Source: Providencia rettgeri (GTDB lineage: Bacteria; Pseudomonadota; Gammaproteobacteria; Enterobacterales; Enterobacteriaceae). Taken from it: DNA of 64,000 nucleotides. Both the position numbers and the translations under genes were made by a program. Under the pieces are notes generated by a model. It ran no database searches. It was not told the DNA's origin and saw only the letters and a program-made list of their open reading frames with translations. Shown piece by piece: positions 25,707 to 34,109 of the stretch. The stretch is from positions 4,278,001 to 4,342,000 of the forward strand of contig NZ_CP163512.1 of assembly GCF_041075285.1 (NCBI RefSeq), given 5' to 3'. Within the stretch, counting starts at the first letter, position 1; every line of letters begins with the position of its first letter.

Positions 25707-27620
25707 ATGAAACGTTGGTTAGCAGCAGTTCCAGTGACTATGATGCTGGTTTCTAGCACCGTGTGGGCGGATTCTCTTCAGTCACAACGGGAACGGTATC
25801 AGGCGATTAAAACCGCTTGGGATGCAAATAAAATGGATGAAGTGGAGCGCTTATTACCGACGTTACATGATTATCCTCTTTACCCTTATTTGGCTTACCG
25901 TGAGTTGACGCAAGATCTTGATATTATTTCACCTCGTCAAGTTCAGGAGTTTATTAACGCTTATCCAACGCTACCTGTTGCCAAGAATTTAAAAACACGT
26001 TTTGTGAATGAACTTGCTCGCCGCCAAGAGTGGAAATCACTGCTTGAATTTAGTCCTGAGGTGCCAAAACCCGCTGAAGCCCAATGTAATTTCTACTTCG
26101 CAAACTGGGCGGTTGGAAATAAACAAGTGGCTTGGCAAGGTGCAGAAAAAGCTTGGTTAAATGGTCATTCAATGCCAGCTGCTTGTGATAAATTATTTAA
26201 CGAATGGGAAAAAGCGGGCTATTTAAGTGCAGAAATGGTGCTTGAGCGTATCAACCTTGCCATTAAAGAAGGCAACCCATCGATTGCGAGTTATTTAGCA
26301 AAACGTTTACCACCAAGCTATAAAACCATTGGAGATGCACTGGTTAAATTGCAAAACGACCCAGCTTCTGTTGTTTCATTTGCTAAAACAGTGACCCCAA
26401 CTGACTTCACTCGCCAAGCGACCATCGCCGCATTTAACCGCTATGCACGCCAATCACCAGATGCCGCACGTGCCGTATTAAGTCGCGTTAGTTCAGTACA
26501 AAAAATGAATATGGCAGAAAGCCAACTGCTAAAAGACAGCATTGCATGGCAGTATATGGGAGACGTGACTCCTGAGCAGGCGCAATGGCGCGATGAAACT
26601 ATTCAGGAAAGTCATTCTGCCTCTTTGAAAGAGCGCCGTGTTCGTCTAGCTTTAGGGGCAGGGGACAAAAGAGGTGTTGCATCATGGTTGAAACAGTTGC
26701 CAGCGGAAGTGAAGAATAAAGAAGAATGGCAATATTGGCAGGCTATCACATTAATTGACGCAGGGAAAAAAGCGGAAGGTGAAACGCTACTTCGTCAATT
26801 AACTGAAAAGCGTGGTTTTTACCCAATGGTTGCTGCGCAAGTGTTAGAGATTGACTACCCTGTTTTAGTGAAAAGTGCAGTTAAACCTGATGCGAGTATC
26901 AGCCAACTGCCTGAAGTTCAGCGTGTACGTGAATTAATGTATTGGGAAATGGATAACCTCGCCCGTTCTGAATGGGTGAGTCTAGTGGCCTCACTACCTG
27001 CCAACCAGCAAGAGCAATTAGCTCGTTATGCGTTTGATAACCAATGGGCAGATCTTAGTGTGCAAGCGACAATCACCGCAAAACTGTGGGATCATCTGGA
27101 AGAACGCTTCCCATTAGCATGGGATAAAGAGTTTAGTTTGTATACCAAATCAAAGGATATACAAAAAAGTTATGCCATGGCGATCGCCCGTCAAGAAAGT
27201 GCATGGAATCCGCAAGCGCGCTCACCAGTGGGGGCAACAGGTTTGATGCAGTTAATGCCGGCAACCGCAAAACATACAGCACAGAAGCAGGGTATTAATT
27301 ATGTGAATACCAGTCAGTTAACCAATCCAATAATGAATATTGAACTGGGAACTGCTTATCTGGAAGATGTATACCAGCAATTTGGCAATAACCGGATTTT
27401 AGCCAGCGCTGCCTACAATGCGGGACCGTCCCGTGTGACACGTTGGCTAGGAAACAGTGGCGGTCGTATTGATGCCGTGGCATTTGTAGAAAGTATTCCG
27501 TTCTCAGAAACCCGTGGCTACGTGAAAAACGTGTTGTCATATGACTTATTCTATCGACACTTTATGGGGCAGAAAAACAACAAGGTGCTTCTCCCGAACG
27601 AATGGAATATGAAGTACTAA
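25707..27620 (+). CDS. slt: Soluble lytic murein transglycosylase Slt70
   Basis: Slt cleaves peptidoglycan glycan strands in the periplasm, forming 1,6-anhydromuropeptides. The chosen ATG gives 637 residues (E. coli 645) with a clear signal peptide MKRWLAAVPVTMMLVSSTVWA. A long superhelical U-domain of helices follows, then the lysozyme-like catalytic domain from about residue 470. The catalytic Glu lies in ARQESAWNPQARSPVGATGLMQLMP, and the AYNAGPSRV motif is present. An upstream in-frame start would spoil the signal peptide. Followed by an ERIC element and trpR, as in E. coli gene order. Confidence 0.96.
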   Translation: MKRWLAAVPVTMMLVSSTVWADSLQSQRERYQAIKTAWDANKMDEVERLLPTLHDYPLYPYLAYRELTQDLDIISPRQVQEFINAYPTLPVAKNLKTRFVNELARRQEWKSLLEFSPEVPKPAEAQCNFYFANWAVGNKQVAWQGAEKAWLNGHSMPAACDKLFNEWEKAGYLSAEMVLERINLAIKEGNPSIASYLAKRLPPSYKTIGDALVKLQNDPASVVSFAKTVTPTDFTRQATIAAFNRYARQSPDAARAVLSRVSSVQKMNMAESQLLKDSIAWQYMGDVTPEQAQWRDETIQESHSASLKERRVRLALGAGDKRGVASWLKQLPAEVKNKEEWQYWQAITLIDAGKKAEGETLLRQLTEKRGFYPMVAAQVLEIDYPVLVKSAVKPDASISQLPEVQRVRELMYWEMDNLARSEWVSLVASLPANQQEQLARYAFDNQWADLSVQATITAKLWDHLEERFPLAWDKEFSLYTKSKDIQKSYAMAIARQESAWNPQARSPVGATGLMQLMPATAKHTAQKQGINYVNTSQLTNPIMNIELGTAYLEDVYQQFGNNRILASAAYNAGPSRVTRWLGNSGGRIDAVAFVESIPFSETRGYVKNVLSYDLFYRHFMGQKNNKVLLPNEWNMKY

Positions 27621-27750
27621 TACGCGTCATATTTTGGGGTGTGGCGTTGTTGACTGCACTTAGCGACTCGGGGCACAGACTTTTTTGTATGCCCCGAGCT
27701 ATCCTCGCTGGTCGCTTAGTCACAACTCAAACTATTTAGTGTTAACGTAT
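27621..27750. repeat. ERIC element between slt and trpR
   Basis: Diverged full-size ERIC: CGTCATATTTTGGGGTGTGG, TGTTGACTGCAC, a central GGGGCACAGAC...GTATGCCCC palindrome, CTGGTCGCTTAGTCACAACTC and the right end AAACTATTTAGTG. It starts directly at the slt stop codon. Confidence 0.75.
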
Positions 27751-27824
27751 TAATATAGTAACTAAATGGATTTTTTTTGTTTTGTGTTTGGTTGATGATT
27801 TTTAGTTATAGTGTGTTATTATTT

Positions 27825-27842
27825 GTACTAGTTAAATAGTAT
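27825..27842. promoter_or_regulatory. TrpR operator of trpR
   Basis: GTACTAGTTAAATAGTAT is a clear match to the trp operator with its CTAG half-site and near-dyad symmetry. It lies 14-31 bp before the trpR start, next to a TATTAT hexamer, so trpR is very likely autoregulated as in E. coli. Confidence 0.85.
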
Positions 27843-27855
27843 GGGTGGATAAACG

Positions 27856-28173
27856 ATGACGGCAAATCAACAACACGACCCAGCGCTGACAGCCGATGAA
27901 AACGCTGACTGGCTGCGCTTTGTGAATTTATTACAATTGGCATTCGAACAAGATATTCATCTGCCAGTTCTTCAGTTATTGCTAACCCCTGATGAACGCA
28001 CAGCATTGGCGACCCGAGTTAAAATCGTGCAAGAACTAATGCGCGGCGAAATGAGCCAAAGAGAGCTGAAAAATGAGCTGGGAGTGGGGATCGCGACGAT
28101 TACGCGAGGGTCAAATAGTTTGAAGTCAGCGCCTATTCCGGTGAAGGAGTGGCTTGAGTCTCAGCTTCTCTAA
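27856..28173 (+). CDS. trpR: Trp operon repressor
   Basis: TrpR is a dimeric repressor that binds tryptophan and represses trp biosynthesis and transport genes. It has 105 residues, all-helical, with the helix-turn-helix [22 protein letters not shown] at about 68-89 and the conserved [20 protein letters not shown] before it. E. coli TrpR has 108 residues. The ATG has GGTGGATAAACG upstream. It sits alone between slt and yjjX, with its own operator, and its stop codon abuts an ERIC-derived array. Confidence 0.96.
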   Translation: MTANQQHDPALTADENADWLRFVNLLQLAFEQDIHLPVLQLLLTPDERTALATRVKIVQELMRGEMSQRELKNELGVGIATITRGSNSLKSAPIPVKEWLESQLL

Positions 28174-28302
28174 AATACTCTTCATATTTCGAATTGTAGG
28201 GGTGTTGGCTGCGTTTGCTAACCCTAGTCACATACTAGTGTATGCTCCTAGGGCTTAGCGTCACTTGCCGCCTACCTACAATCCGAACTATTTTGAGTAT
28301 TT
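28174..28302. repeat. ERIC element, full length, after trpR
   Basis: Full-size ERIC from AATACTCTTCATATTTCG through TGTTGGCTGCG, the central TCACATAC-TAGTGTATGCTC, TTGCCGCCTACCTACAATC to AACTATTTTGAGTATTT. It begins at the trpR stop codon. Confidence 0.85.
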
Positions 28303-28731
28303 ATATTTTCGTACTATCCTCGTTAGTCGCCTAGTCACAGCACGAATTATTTAGAATATTAATACTCTTCATATTTCGAATTGTAGGGGTGAATACCTAC
28401 AATCCGAACTATTTTGAGTATTTATATTTTCGTACTATCCTCGCTGGTCGCCTAGCCACAGTACGAATTATTTAGAATATTAATATTTTTTATATTTTCG
28501 TACTATCCTCGCTGGTCGCCTAGTCACAGTACGAATTATTTAGAATATTAATGCTTTTTATATTTCGAATTGCAGGGGGGAATGCCTACAATCCGAACTA
28601 TTTTGAGTATTTATATTTTCGTACTATCCTCGTTGGTCACCTAGTCACAGTACGAATTATTTAGAATAGTAATACTCTTCATATTTCGAATTGTAGGGGG
28701 GAATACCTACAACCCGAACTATATTGAGTAT
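28303..28731. repeat. Array of half and internally deleted ERIC copies
   Basis: The full ERIC is followed by alternating derivatives. Right-half copies (CGTACTATCCTCG to GAATTATTTAGAATATT) lie at about 28303-28362, 28423-28482, 28483-28551 and 28612-28671. Miniature ~61-bp copies joining the left end (CTTCATATTTCGAATTG) straight to the right end (TACAATCCGAACTATTTTG) lie at about 28362-28422, 28551-28611 and 28671-28731. A half-plus-mini unit of ~120 bp has therefore been duplicated. Confidence 0.8.
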
Positions 28732-28757
28732 TCGTATTGTTAGGCTGCCAGTAGGCA

Positions 28758-28785
28758 TAAAAAAAGTATGGTTTCCCATACTTTA
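28758..28785 (-). terminator. Terminator of yjjX
   Basis: Read leftward, AAAGTATGGG pairs with CCATACTTT across an AAA loop and runs into a T tail. It lies about 57 bp after the yjjX stop codon. Confidence 0.75.
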
Positions 28786-28841
28786 GTGTGAAAAGAGGTT
28801 GCACTTTATCCTGCATGCAATTTTAATTATTTTGAGTATAA

Positions 28842-29378
28842 TTAGTCTTCGACTTGGTTTAGCTCTTTATAAATTTCATGCTTAATGGGAACCAAAGCCA
28901 GTATTAAGGCTTGTTGGTAAACGCTGGTACGGGTTAACACACCGTCAGTGAAAAAGCCAATGGCTCCGCCTTGTTGTTTGATATTATCAATACCAGTCAA
29001 AAAGGCCATTTCATCGCCGAGTTCACGACCTTCACGAATACCTGCCAGAATTTTTTCTGGGATCATAATACTTGCAGAGCGAGATTCCCCGCGAATTTGC
29101 TTGTGCTCAATGACAATCCAAGCGAAAGTCATGTCCTCATCAATACCCGCTTCAATACCGACCCAAAAGTCTGCTTCTGGGCGAACTTGTCTTGAAGCCA
29201 TCACGCGTTGTCTAGCGCCTGTACGGGTTTCATTATTACCGATAGGTTGCTGTGGAACACTGCTATCGACATTAATATCTTCAATTTGATAACTGCCTGG
29301 CCCAAATACAGCATCGAAAGCGAGACGGATCGCATTAATCTTGGCAGGGTTAGTCGTTGCAGCTATAACTTGGTACAT
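28842..29378 (-). CDS. yjjX: Inosine/xanthosine triphosphatase YjjX
   Basis: YjjX hydrolyses non-canonical purine nucleotides such as ITP and XTP to keep them out of nucleic acids. The 178 residues show the family signature: [21 protein letters not shown] at the N terminus, [24 protein letters not shown], and the conserved [10 protein letters not shown]. The ending [22 protein letters not shown] is typical. It is divergent from gpmB (52-bp gap) as in E. coli. The start ATG is preceded by AAAGGAAAATAGTG. The 28174-28841 gap downstream holds only the ERIC array and the terminator. Confidence 0.93.
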   Translation of the reverse strand: MYQVIAATTNPAKINAIRLAFDAVFGPGSYQIEDINVDSSVPQQPIGNNETRTGARQRVMASRQVRPEADFWVGIEAGIDEDMTFAWIVIEHKQIRGESRSASIMIPEKILAGIREGRELGDEMAFLTGIDNIKQQGGAIGFFTDGVLTRTSVYQQALILALVPIKHEIYKELNQVED

Positions 29379-29430
29379 TCACTATTTTCCTTTGAACACA
29401 TACTTCGAAAAGTAATAACGGAACACATCT

Positions 29431-30078
29431 ATGTTACAGGTTTATCTTGTTCGCCATGGCGAAACTGAATGGAATTTGGCTCGTCGCATCCAGGGACAAT
29501 CTGATAGCCCTCTGACAGCCACAGGACGATTACAAGCAAGGCAGGTGGCTGAAAGGATAAAATCAGAAGGTATTACCCATATTATCACTAGTGATATGGG
29601 GCGCACACTAGAAACTGCACAAATCATTGCAAGTGTATGCGGATGTGAAATTATCACAGAACCGCGCTTACGTGAACTAAATATGGGTGTGTTAGAGCAA
29701 AGAGCGATCGACTCATTGACGGAAGAAGAAGAACAGTGGCGCAAAAGTTTGATTGATGGTACCCGCGGAGGGCGTATACCCAATGGTGAATCTATGGAAG
29801 AGCTCTATACACGCATGTTTGCGGCGCTCAATAGCTGCTTAGATTTACCCGAAGGAAGCCGCCCATTATTAGTCAGCCACGGTATTGCGTTGAGCTTACT
29901 CATTAGCCGTATTATGGGTGTTCCCGCTTATTCAGAGCGCCGTTTACGTTTACGTAACTGCTCTTTATCCCGTGTGGATTACCAAAATAGCCCTTGGCTA
30001 GCGAATGGTTGGATTGTTGAAACCGCAGGGGAAGTTGCCCATTTAACGCAACCAGCATTGGATGAACAGCAGGGGTAA
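29431..30078 (+). CDS. gpmB: Histidine phosphatase superfamily protein GpmB (YtjC)
   Basis: A 215-residue member of the phosphoglycerate mutase-like histidine phosphatase family. The phosphohistidine motif LVRHGETEWN is at the N terminus (Arg8, His9). The acid residue lies in RLRELNMGVLE and the second His in LLVSHGIALS. It matches E. coli GpmB/YtjC over the whole length. Despite the name, mutase activity is doubtful and a phosphatase role is more likely, so the substrate is uncertain. It is divergent from yjjX and convergent with rob. Confidence 0.92.
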   Translation: MLQVYLVRHGETEWNLARRIQGQSDSPLTATGRLQARQVAERIKSEGITHIITSDMGRTLETAQIIASVCGCEIITEPRLRELNMGVLEQRAIDSLTEEEEQWRKSLIDGTRGGRIPNGESMEELYTRMFAALNSCLDLPEGSRPLLVSHGIALSLLISRIMGVPAYSERRLRLRNCSLSRVDYQNSPWLANGWIVETAGEVAHLTQPALDEQQG

Positions 30079-30080
30079 TG

Positions 30081-30392
30081 GTGAAAAAGGCGTTTCGAGC
30101 TAGGGGTTGTTTATCTTTGATGGTCAATTTTCATTCGAATTAAAGCCATTTAAGCCAAGGCGAGAGGTTCGCCGCCGAGTGAACTCGGCAAGCACCTCTC
30201 AACGCAGCATTAAATGAGAGAAAAGTGCTTTTATCGAACCCGTAGGGCGGCGCTTAGGGACAATAGTTGATTCAAATCGTCGTCAGTTAGCACGACGGAG
30301 ACATCGATCCATTTTTTTTGTTATTTCTTAACCTTTTTTAGCGGTAATAATCAGCAGAAAAGATAAACAACCCCTAGAAACGCCTTTCCACT
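30081..30392. repeat. Putative MITE-like element with ~33-bp terminal inverted repeats
   Basis: The gpmB-rob gap is bounded by inverted repeats. The left end reads AAGGCGTTTC then TAGGGGTTGTTTATCTTT after a 4-nt insertion; the right end reads AAAGATAAACAACCCCTA then GAAACGCCTTT. The ~310-bp interior holds a strong nested hairpin (GAGAGG...CCTCTC around GCCGAGT-GA-ACTCGGC) and CGTCGT...ACGACG. No ORF is present. The right end reaches the rob stop codon. No second copy exists in this window. Confidence 0.65.
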
Positions 30393-31305
30393 AAGCTGCA
30401 ACCACGACATCCGTTTTGATAGGGCCATAATAATCAAACGTATCAATATGAGTCTTCGGATCATCACTGTCAGGTGTGATCTTATGTAAGTCAATACGTT
30501 TTAATCGATAATGTTCAATGTCATACCCTGGACGACGGGTTAAATTGAGCTTTGGCAAATAGACACCGTAGATCTGGTATAAAAACTCTTGCAGAGCATC
30601 ACGGGTTGGCATGCCGTTAAATGAAAATTTGACATAATTTCCACTTGGTAGCGTGATACTTGTGTATTGATCCGTATTGAAACTCGCATCTTCAGGTTTC
30701 ACTGCCGTGGTATAAAATACGGTTTGTTCATCTTCTTTTTCTGGATTATGGATCGCATGATGCAAACCGAAGACTTCAGAAGCGATAGTCGTAGTGTTAT
30801 CCAGATAATAGTGCCAAAACGTTTGGCGCATTTTTGAACAAGCGGTTGACCACTCTTCGAGCGCATATGAGCAGCTTTGCTCTAAGCCAACCAGTGATAG
30901 CTCAGGCATTTGCACAAACTCATGATCAATAATGACATGATTATCTAAAATAATCGGCGGGCAGATACCCGCAGCGCACCACTCTTCACTGCGCCGATAA
31001 AAAGCGGGAGTCAAATTGAACTGCTTTTTAAAGGCGCGGGTAAAGGTTTGTTGTGAGTCAAAGCGATATTGCAGGGCAATATCTAAAATTGGGCGGCTGG
31101 TTAAGCGTAACGCTACTGCCGCACGAGAAAGCCTTCTCGCTCGAATATAAGCCCCAATTGCTTGGTCTGTGACCTCTTTGAACATTCGTTGTAAATGCCA
31201 CTTTGAGTAACCGGCTTTTGCGGCGACATTGTCCAGCGAAAGCGGTTTATCGAGGTTATCATCTATCCAGCGAAGCAAGTCGCGAATAATATTAGTTTGA
31301 TCCAT
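30391..31305 (-). CDS. rob: Right origin-binding protein Rob, AraC/XylS-family regulator
   Basis: Rob is an AraC-family activator of the SoxS/MarA/Rob regulon (efflux, oxidative and solvent stress). The N-terminal two-HTH DNA-binding domain (about 8-105, PLSLDNVAAKAGYSKWHLQRMFK and PILDIALQYRFDSQQTFTRAFKKQF) is nearly identical to E. coli. The C-terminal GyrI-like effector domain follows. It has 304 residues against 289 in E. coli, the extra residues lying mostly at the C terminus (HKITPDSDDPKTHIDTFDYYGPIKTDVVVAA). It stands alone between gpmB and creA, the E. coli order. Confidence 0.95.
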   Translation of the reverse strand: MDQTNIIRDLLRWIDDNLDKPLSLDNVAAKAGYSKWHLQRMFKEVTDQAIGAYIRARRLSRAAVALRLTSRPILDIALQYRFDSQQTFTRAFKKQFNLTPAFYRRSEEWCAAGICPPIILDNHVIIDHEFVQMPELSLVGLEQSCSYALEEWSTACSKMRQTFWHYYLDNTTTIASEVFGLHHAIHNPEKEDEQTVFYTTAVKPEDASFNTDQYTSITLPSGNYVKFSFNGMPTRDALQEFLYQIYGVYLPKLNLTRRPGYDIEHYRLKRIDLHKITPDSDDPKTHIDTFDYYGPIKTDVVVAA

Positions 31306-31483
31306 GTATATCCCCAGCCAATGCGACTTATAGAACAGATATAATCTATCAATGAATTGCTATTCTATATCAACTTATCTTTTTCGTTTATAGTAAATGA
31401 GCTGTATTTGAGAATTAGTTAGAAAAGTGAATAATTAACACTGTCATGGTGTTTGTTGGTTTAAACTAAATAGGAAACCCAGT

Positions 31484-31960
31484 ATGCGTTTTTCCACATT
31501 AAAAAAAATCGTATTTGCGTCGTTGTTAGCGGTGACGGCTGGTTCAGCGCTCGCTGAAGAAATTGGTTCAGTGGATACTGTGTTTAAAATTTTTGGACCA
31601 GACCATAAAATTGTCGTTGAAGCTTTTGATGATCCTGACGTTGAAAATGTCACATGTTATTTGAGCCGCTCAAAAACAGGTGGGATAAAAGGGGGATTAG
31701 GGCTCGCGGAAGACACCTCAGATGCGGCAATTTCCTGCCAACAAGTTGGTCCTATTGAACTTAGCGATCGCGTAAAACGTAAACCAACAAAGGGGCAAGT
31801 TGTTTTCCAGAAAAGAACTTCGTTAGTCTTTAAGAAACTGCAAGTTGTGCGTTTTTACGATCCCAAGCGTAATGCGCTGATTTATTTAACCTATTCAGAC
31901 AAAATGATCGATGGTTCTCCGAAAAACGCCTTAAGTGCCGTGCCGATTATGCCTTGGTAA
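31484..31960 (+). CDS. creA: Periplasmic protein CreA
   Basis: CreA is a conserved 158-residue exported protein of unknown biochemical function. A signal peptide [20 protein letters not shown] ending SALA precedes [53 protein letters not shown], the most conserved part of the family. Two cysteines (VTCYL, ISCQQ) could form a disulfide. In E. coli creA leads the creABCD operon before arcA. Here creBCD are absent and creA is directly followed by the convergent arcA, separated by a three-hairpin repeat. Confidence 0.93.
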   Translation: MRFSTLKKIVFASLLAVTAGSALAEEIGSVDTVFKIFGPDHKIVVEAFDDPDVENVTCYLSRSKTGGIKGGLGLAEDTSDAAISCQQVGPIELSDRVKRKPTKGQVVFQKRTSLVFKKLQVVRFYDPKRNALIYLTYSDKMIDGSPKNALSAVPIMPW

Positions 31961-31988
31961 TATAGAGCTAGAGGTAAACGCAAAGGCG

Positions 31989-32128
31989 GAGGTTGTTGAC
32001 AAAGCGGGAAAAAGCGTGGTTTTTCCCACTTTGTGTTATCAGGCGAAAATCAATGTATTGATTTTCCTTATTTATTTTCAAAACCTATCCAACCTGCCGC
32101 CAAACATGTTATGTTTGGCAGCCGTCTG
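31989..32128 (-). repeat. Three-hairpin repeat element, copy C (inverted)
   Basis: Reverse-complement copy of the element at 23530-23668, with the same three palindromes. It is closer in sequence to copy A than to copy B. It lies between convergent creA and arcA, next to the terminator at 32129-32155. No duplicated hairpin is visible on the creA side. Confidence 0.85.
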
Positions 32129-32155
32129 AAAGCACCTAAAAAGGTGCTTTTTTGT
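32129..32155. terminator. Terminator between creA and arcA
   Basis: AAAGCACCT pairs with AGGTGCTTT across a short A-rich loop, followed by a T run. It can act rightward; on the minus strand AAAGCACC-type arms with flanking A/T runs also make it plausible for arcA. Confidence 0.75.
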
Positions 32156-32182
32156 GTTGAAATATTAGATAACTAATAATTC

Positions 32183-32899
32183 TTATTCGTCTAAATCACC
32201 ACAGAAGCGATAGCCTTCACCGTGAATTGTCGCGATGATTTCTGGCGTGTCTGGTGTCGATTCAAAGTGTTTACGAATACGACGGATTGTGACGTCAACT
32301 GTTCTGTCATGTGGTTTTAATTCACGGCCCGTCATTTTCTTCAGTAAGTCAGCACGGGTCTGAATTTTGCCAGGGTTCTCACAGAAATGCAGCATCGCGC
32401 GGAACTCACTACGTGGTAATTTATAGTGCTCGCCAGCAGGGCTGACTAATGAGCGACTATTAATATCCAGTTCCCAACCATTGAACTTATAGCTTTCAAC
32501 GAGGCGACGTTCTTCAGAGCCACCTGCTAAATTCATGGTACGAGACAACAGGTTACGTGCACGAATAGTCAGTTCACGTGGGTTAAATGGTTTAGTGATA
32601 TAGTCGTCAGCGCCGATTTCGAGGCCAAGGATTTTATCCACTTCATTATCACGACCTGTTAGGAACATTAAAGCGATGCTTTCTTGTTCACGTAACTCAC
32701 GTGCGAGTAATAAACCGTTTTTACCTGGTAAGTTAATATCCATGATGACTAAATTGATGTCATGCTCAGAGAGGATATTATTCATCTCTTCGCCATCAGT
32801 TGCCTCATGAACCACATAGCCTTCCGCCTCAAAGATACTTTTCAGCGTATTGCGTGTGACAATCTCATCTTCAACAATCAAAATGTGTGGGGTCTGCAT
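32183..32899 (-). CDS. arcA: Response regulator ArcA (aerobic respiration control)
   Basis: ArcA is the OmpR/PhoB-family response regulator that represses aerobic metabolism under low oxygen; its partner kinase ArcB is not in this window. The 238 residues match E. coli ArcA in length. Receiver-domain residues Glu10/Asp11 and phospho-acceptor Asp54 ([12 protein letters not shown]) are present, with the winged-helix domain from about residue 135 ([16 protein letters not shown]). The start ATG lies at [12 protein letters not shown]. An FNR-type site lies about 257 bp upstream, in keeping with anaerobic activation known in E. coli. Confidence 0.97.
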   Translation of the reverse strand: MQTPHILIVEDEIVTRNTLKSIFEAEGYVVHEATDGEEMNNILSEHDINLVIMDINLPGKNGLLLARELREQESIALMFLTGRDNEVDKILGLEIGADDYITKPFNPRELTIRARNLLSRTMNLAGGSEERRLVESYKFNGWELDINSRSLVSPAGEHYKLPRSEFRAMLHFCENPGKIQTRADLLKKMTGRELKPHDRTVDVTIRRIRKHFESTPDTPEIIATIHGEGYRFCGDLDE

Positions 32900-33155
32900 A
32901 GTTGCTACCTAAGTATTAAAATAAAAATACTGAACTCATAAGCCGTTTCCAGTTAGGTGGTTATTGATATTGTTCTTCCGGAAAAACACGTTCATGAGTA
33001 TAAATTTGTTTTGAAATTCAACAGTGACTTTATGTTGCCGTTTCTGGCAAAAGACGCCAAAAATGAATCCAAGTATAAGCACTTTCCCAATATTGGGCTG
33101 TTAACAGCAATATAACAGCTAATACTGCATTTACCACCTAAAAAACTAACTTTTG

Positions 33156-33169
33156 TTGATACATATCAA
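33156..33169. promoter_or_regulatory. FNR-type binding site upstream of arcA
   Basis: TTGATACATATCAA is a perfect match to the FNR consensus TTGAT-N4-ATCAA. It lies about 257 bp before the arcA start. In E. coli FNR activates arcA from an upstream site, so the same is inferred. Confidence 0.75.
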
Positions 33170-33620
33170 AATCAATTGTAGCACGTTAACAAAAATTGTT
33201 AGGGAGATAATTATATAAATTAACTTGGTGTTTAGATATTGGATAAGCACTTAAAAATACAGAAGGGAATGAGAGGAGTTCCTGTTTGGGTTTGATATAA
33301 AAGCATTAAGTTTCTAACAGGCTAAATATACCACTATTAATCCTGTTCAATTTGTGACCTAACTCGAATAACGAACGGGTGTTTGGATCGCCAGAAATCC
33401 TTTTGAGGGCTCCATATTGGTGAGAATGTGAAAAAAACACTAAAATTGGGTTTTTATGATATTTAATTAGGAAAACTACCTATTTTATTTTCATTCAATC
33501 GTTTTTTTTACAATTAAGAAACATATTGCTTTTCGTGATTTGATTTTTTGATATTTAATAAAATCATTAAACTAAGTATAAATAGCTAGCTTTATGATCG
33601 ATTGGTTTGTTTAACGTTAT

Positions 33621-33699
33621 AAAGACAAAATAACGATAAACTTTTTGTCTTTGGCGATGAGCATCGCTCTCAACCAGCGGAGGTCGCAAGGGTTTTTTG
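33621..33699 (+). ncRNA. Possible small RNA or structured element between arcA and thrL
   Basis: Two hairpins and a T run lie in the 1-kb arcA-thrL gap. AAAGACAAAA (33621-33630) pairs with TTTTGTCTTT (33643-33652). GCGAT-GAGC-ATCGC follows, and then a weak stem AACC-A-GCG...CGC-AA-GG ends at TTTTTT (33692-33697). No convincing promoter was found. The rest of the 32900-33884 gap is AT-rich, with the FNR site and no ORF of note. Confidence 0.25.
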
Positions 33700-33884
33700 A
33701 TTATTTAATGTTCTATTTTAAATAAAAATAGGCAAAAAAATATTTTTCTAATAATTTGGCAATGTGTGGTTTTTAAAGCTGACTTTTTTATGTTTAATCT
33801 GTTTTTATTCAAACTCTGGCGCTTTATGTAGATAATTTTTAATCAAAAAAAAGCCATTTTAGCGATGTGCTTTTGCAAATAAAT

Positions 33885-33920
33885 TTGACAATTTATAGTA
33901 ATTGCTTTAACCGTATAGGG
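33885..33920 (+). promoter_or_regulatory. thr operon promoter
   Basis: TTGACA (33885-33890) and the downstream CTTTAACCGTATAGGG closely resemble the E. coli thr promoter (TTGACT...CTTTAACCAATATAGG). Transcription should begin near 33923-33929. Confidence 0.7.
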
Positions 33921-33956
33921 AGAAATCAAATGGATCGAATGAGACAGACAGAATTT

Positions 33957-34025
33957 ATGCGTAATATCAGCCTGACTATTATTATTACCACCACCACCGT
34001 AACCACAGGAAACGGGGCGGGCTGA
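33957..34025 (+). CDS. thrL: thr operon leader peptide
   Basis: A 22-residue leader peptide rich in Thr and Ile (three Ile, then ITTTTVTTGNGAG), ending with the same TGNGAG as E. coli ThrL. Ribosome stalling on its Thr/Ile codons controls the attenuator that follows. An in-frame ATG at 33930 has a better ribosome binding site (AGGGAG). However, it would lie at the expected transcription start, so the ATG at 33957 is chosen, by alignment with E. coli. Confidence 0.85.
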   Translation: MRNISLTIIITTTTVTTGNGAG

Positions 34026-34047
34026 CGCATCCAAAAAATAAAAATGA

Positions 34048-34084
34048 AAAAGCCCGCATTCCTACCAGATGCGGGCTTTTTTTT
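34048..34084 (+). terminator. thr attenuator
   Basis: AAAAGCCCGCAT (34048-34059) pairs with ATGCGGGCTTTT (34069-34080), followed by a T run. It stands between thrL and thrA at the position of the E. coli thr attenuator. Confidence 0.92.
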
Positions 34085-34109
34085 GGTGTTAATTCAGGAG
34101 AGAAATACC

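Noticed and set aside
28303..28731. Possible CRISPR array, because of regularly repeated short blocks
   Set aside because: The blocks are recognisable halves and deletions of ERIC. There are no unique spacers of constant length and no cas genes.
33930..33956. Longer thr leader peptide starting at ATG 33930, with a strong ribosome binding site
   Set aside because: The E. coli-like thr promoter places the transcription start at about 33923-33929, leaving no leader for this start. The conserved peptide begins at 33957.
34044..34109. N-terminal extension of thrA
   Set aside because: It is the translated thr attenuator hairpin. The true start at 34110 has its own ribosome binding site and the family N terminus.
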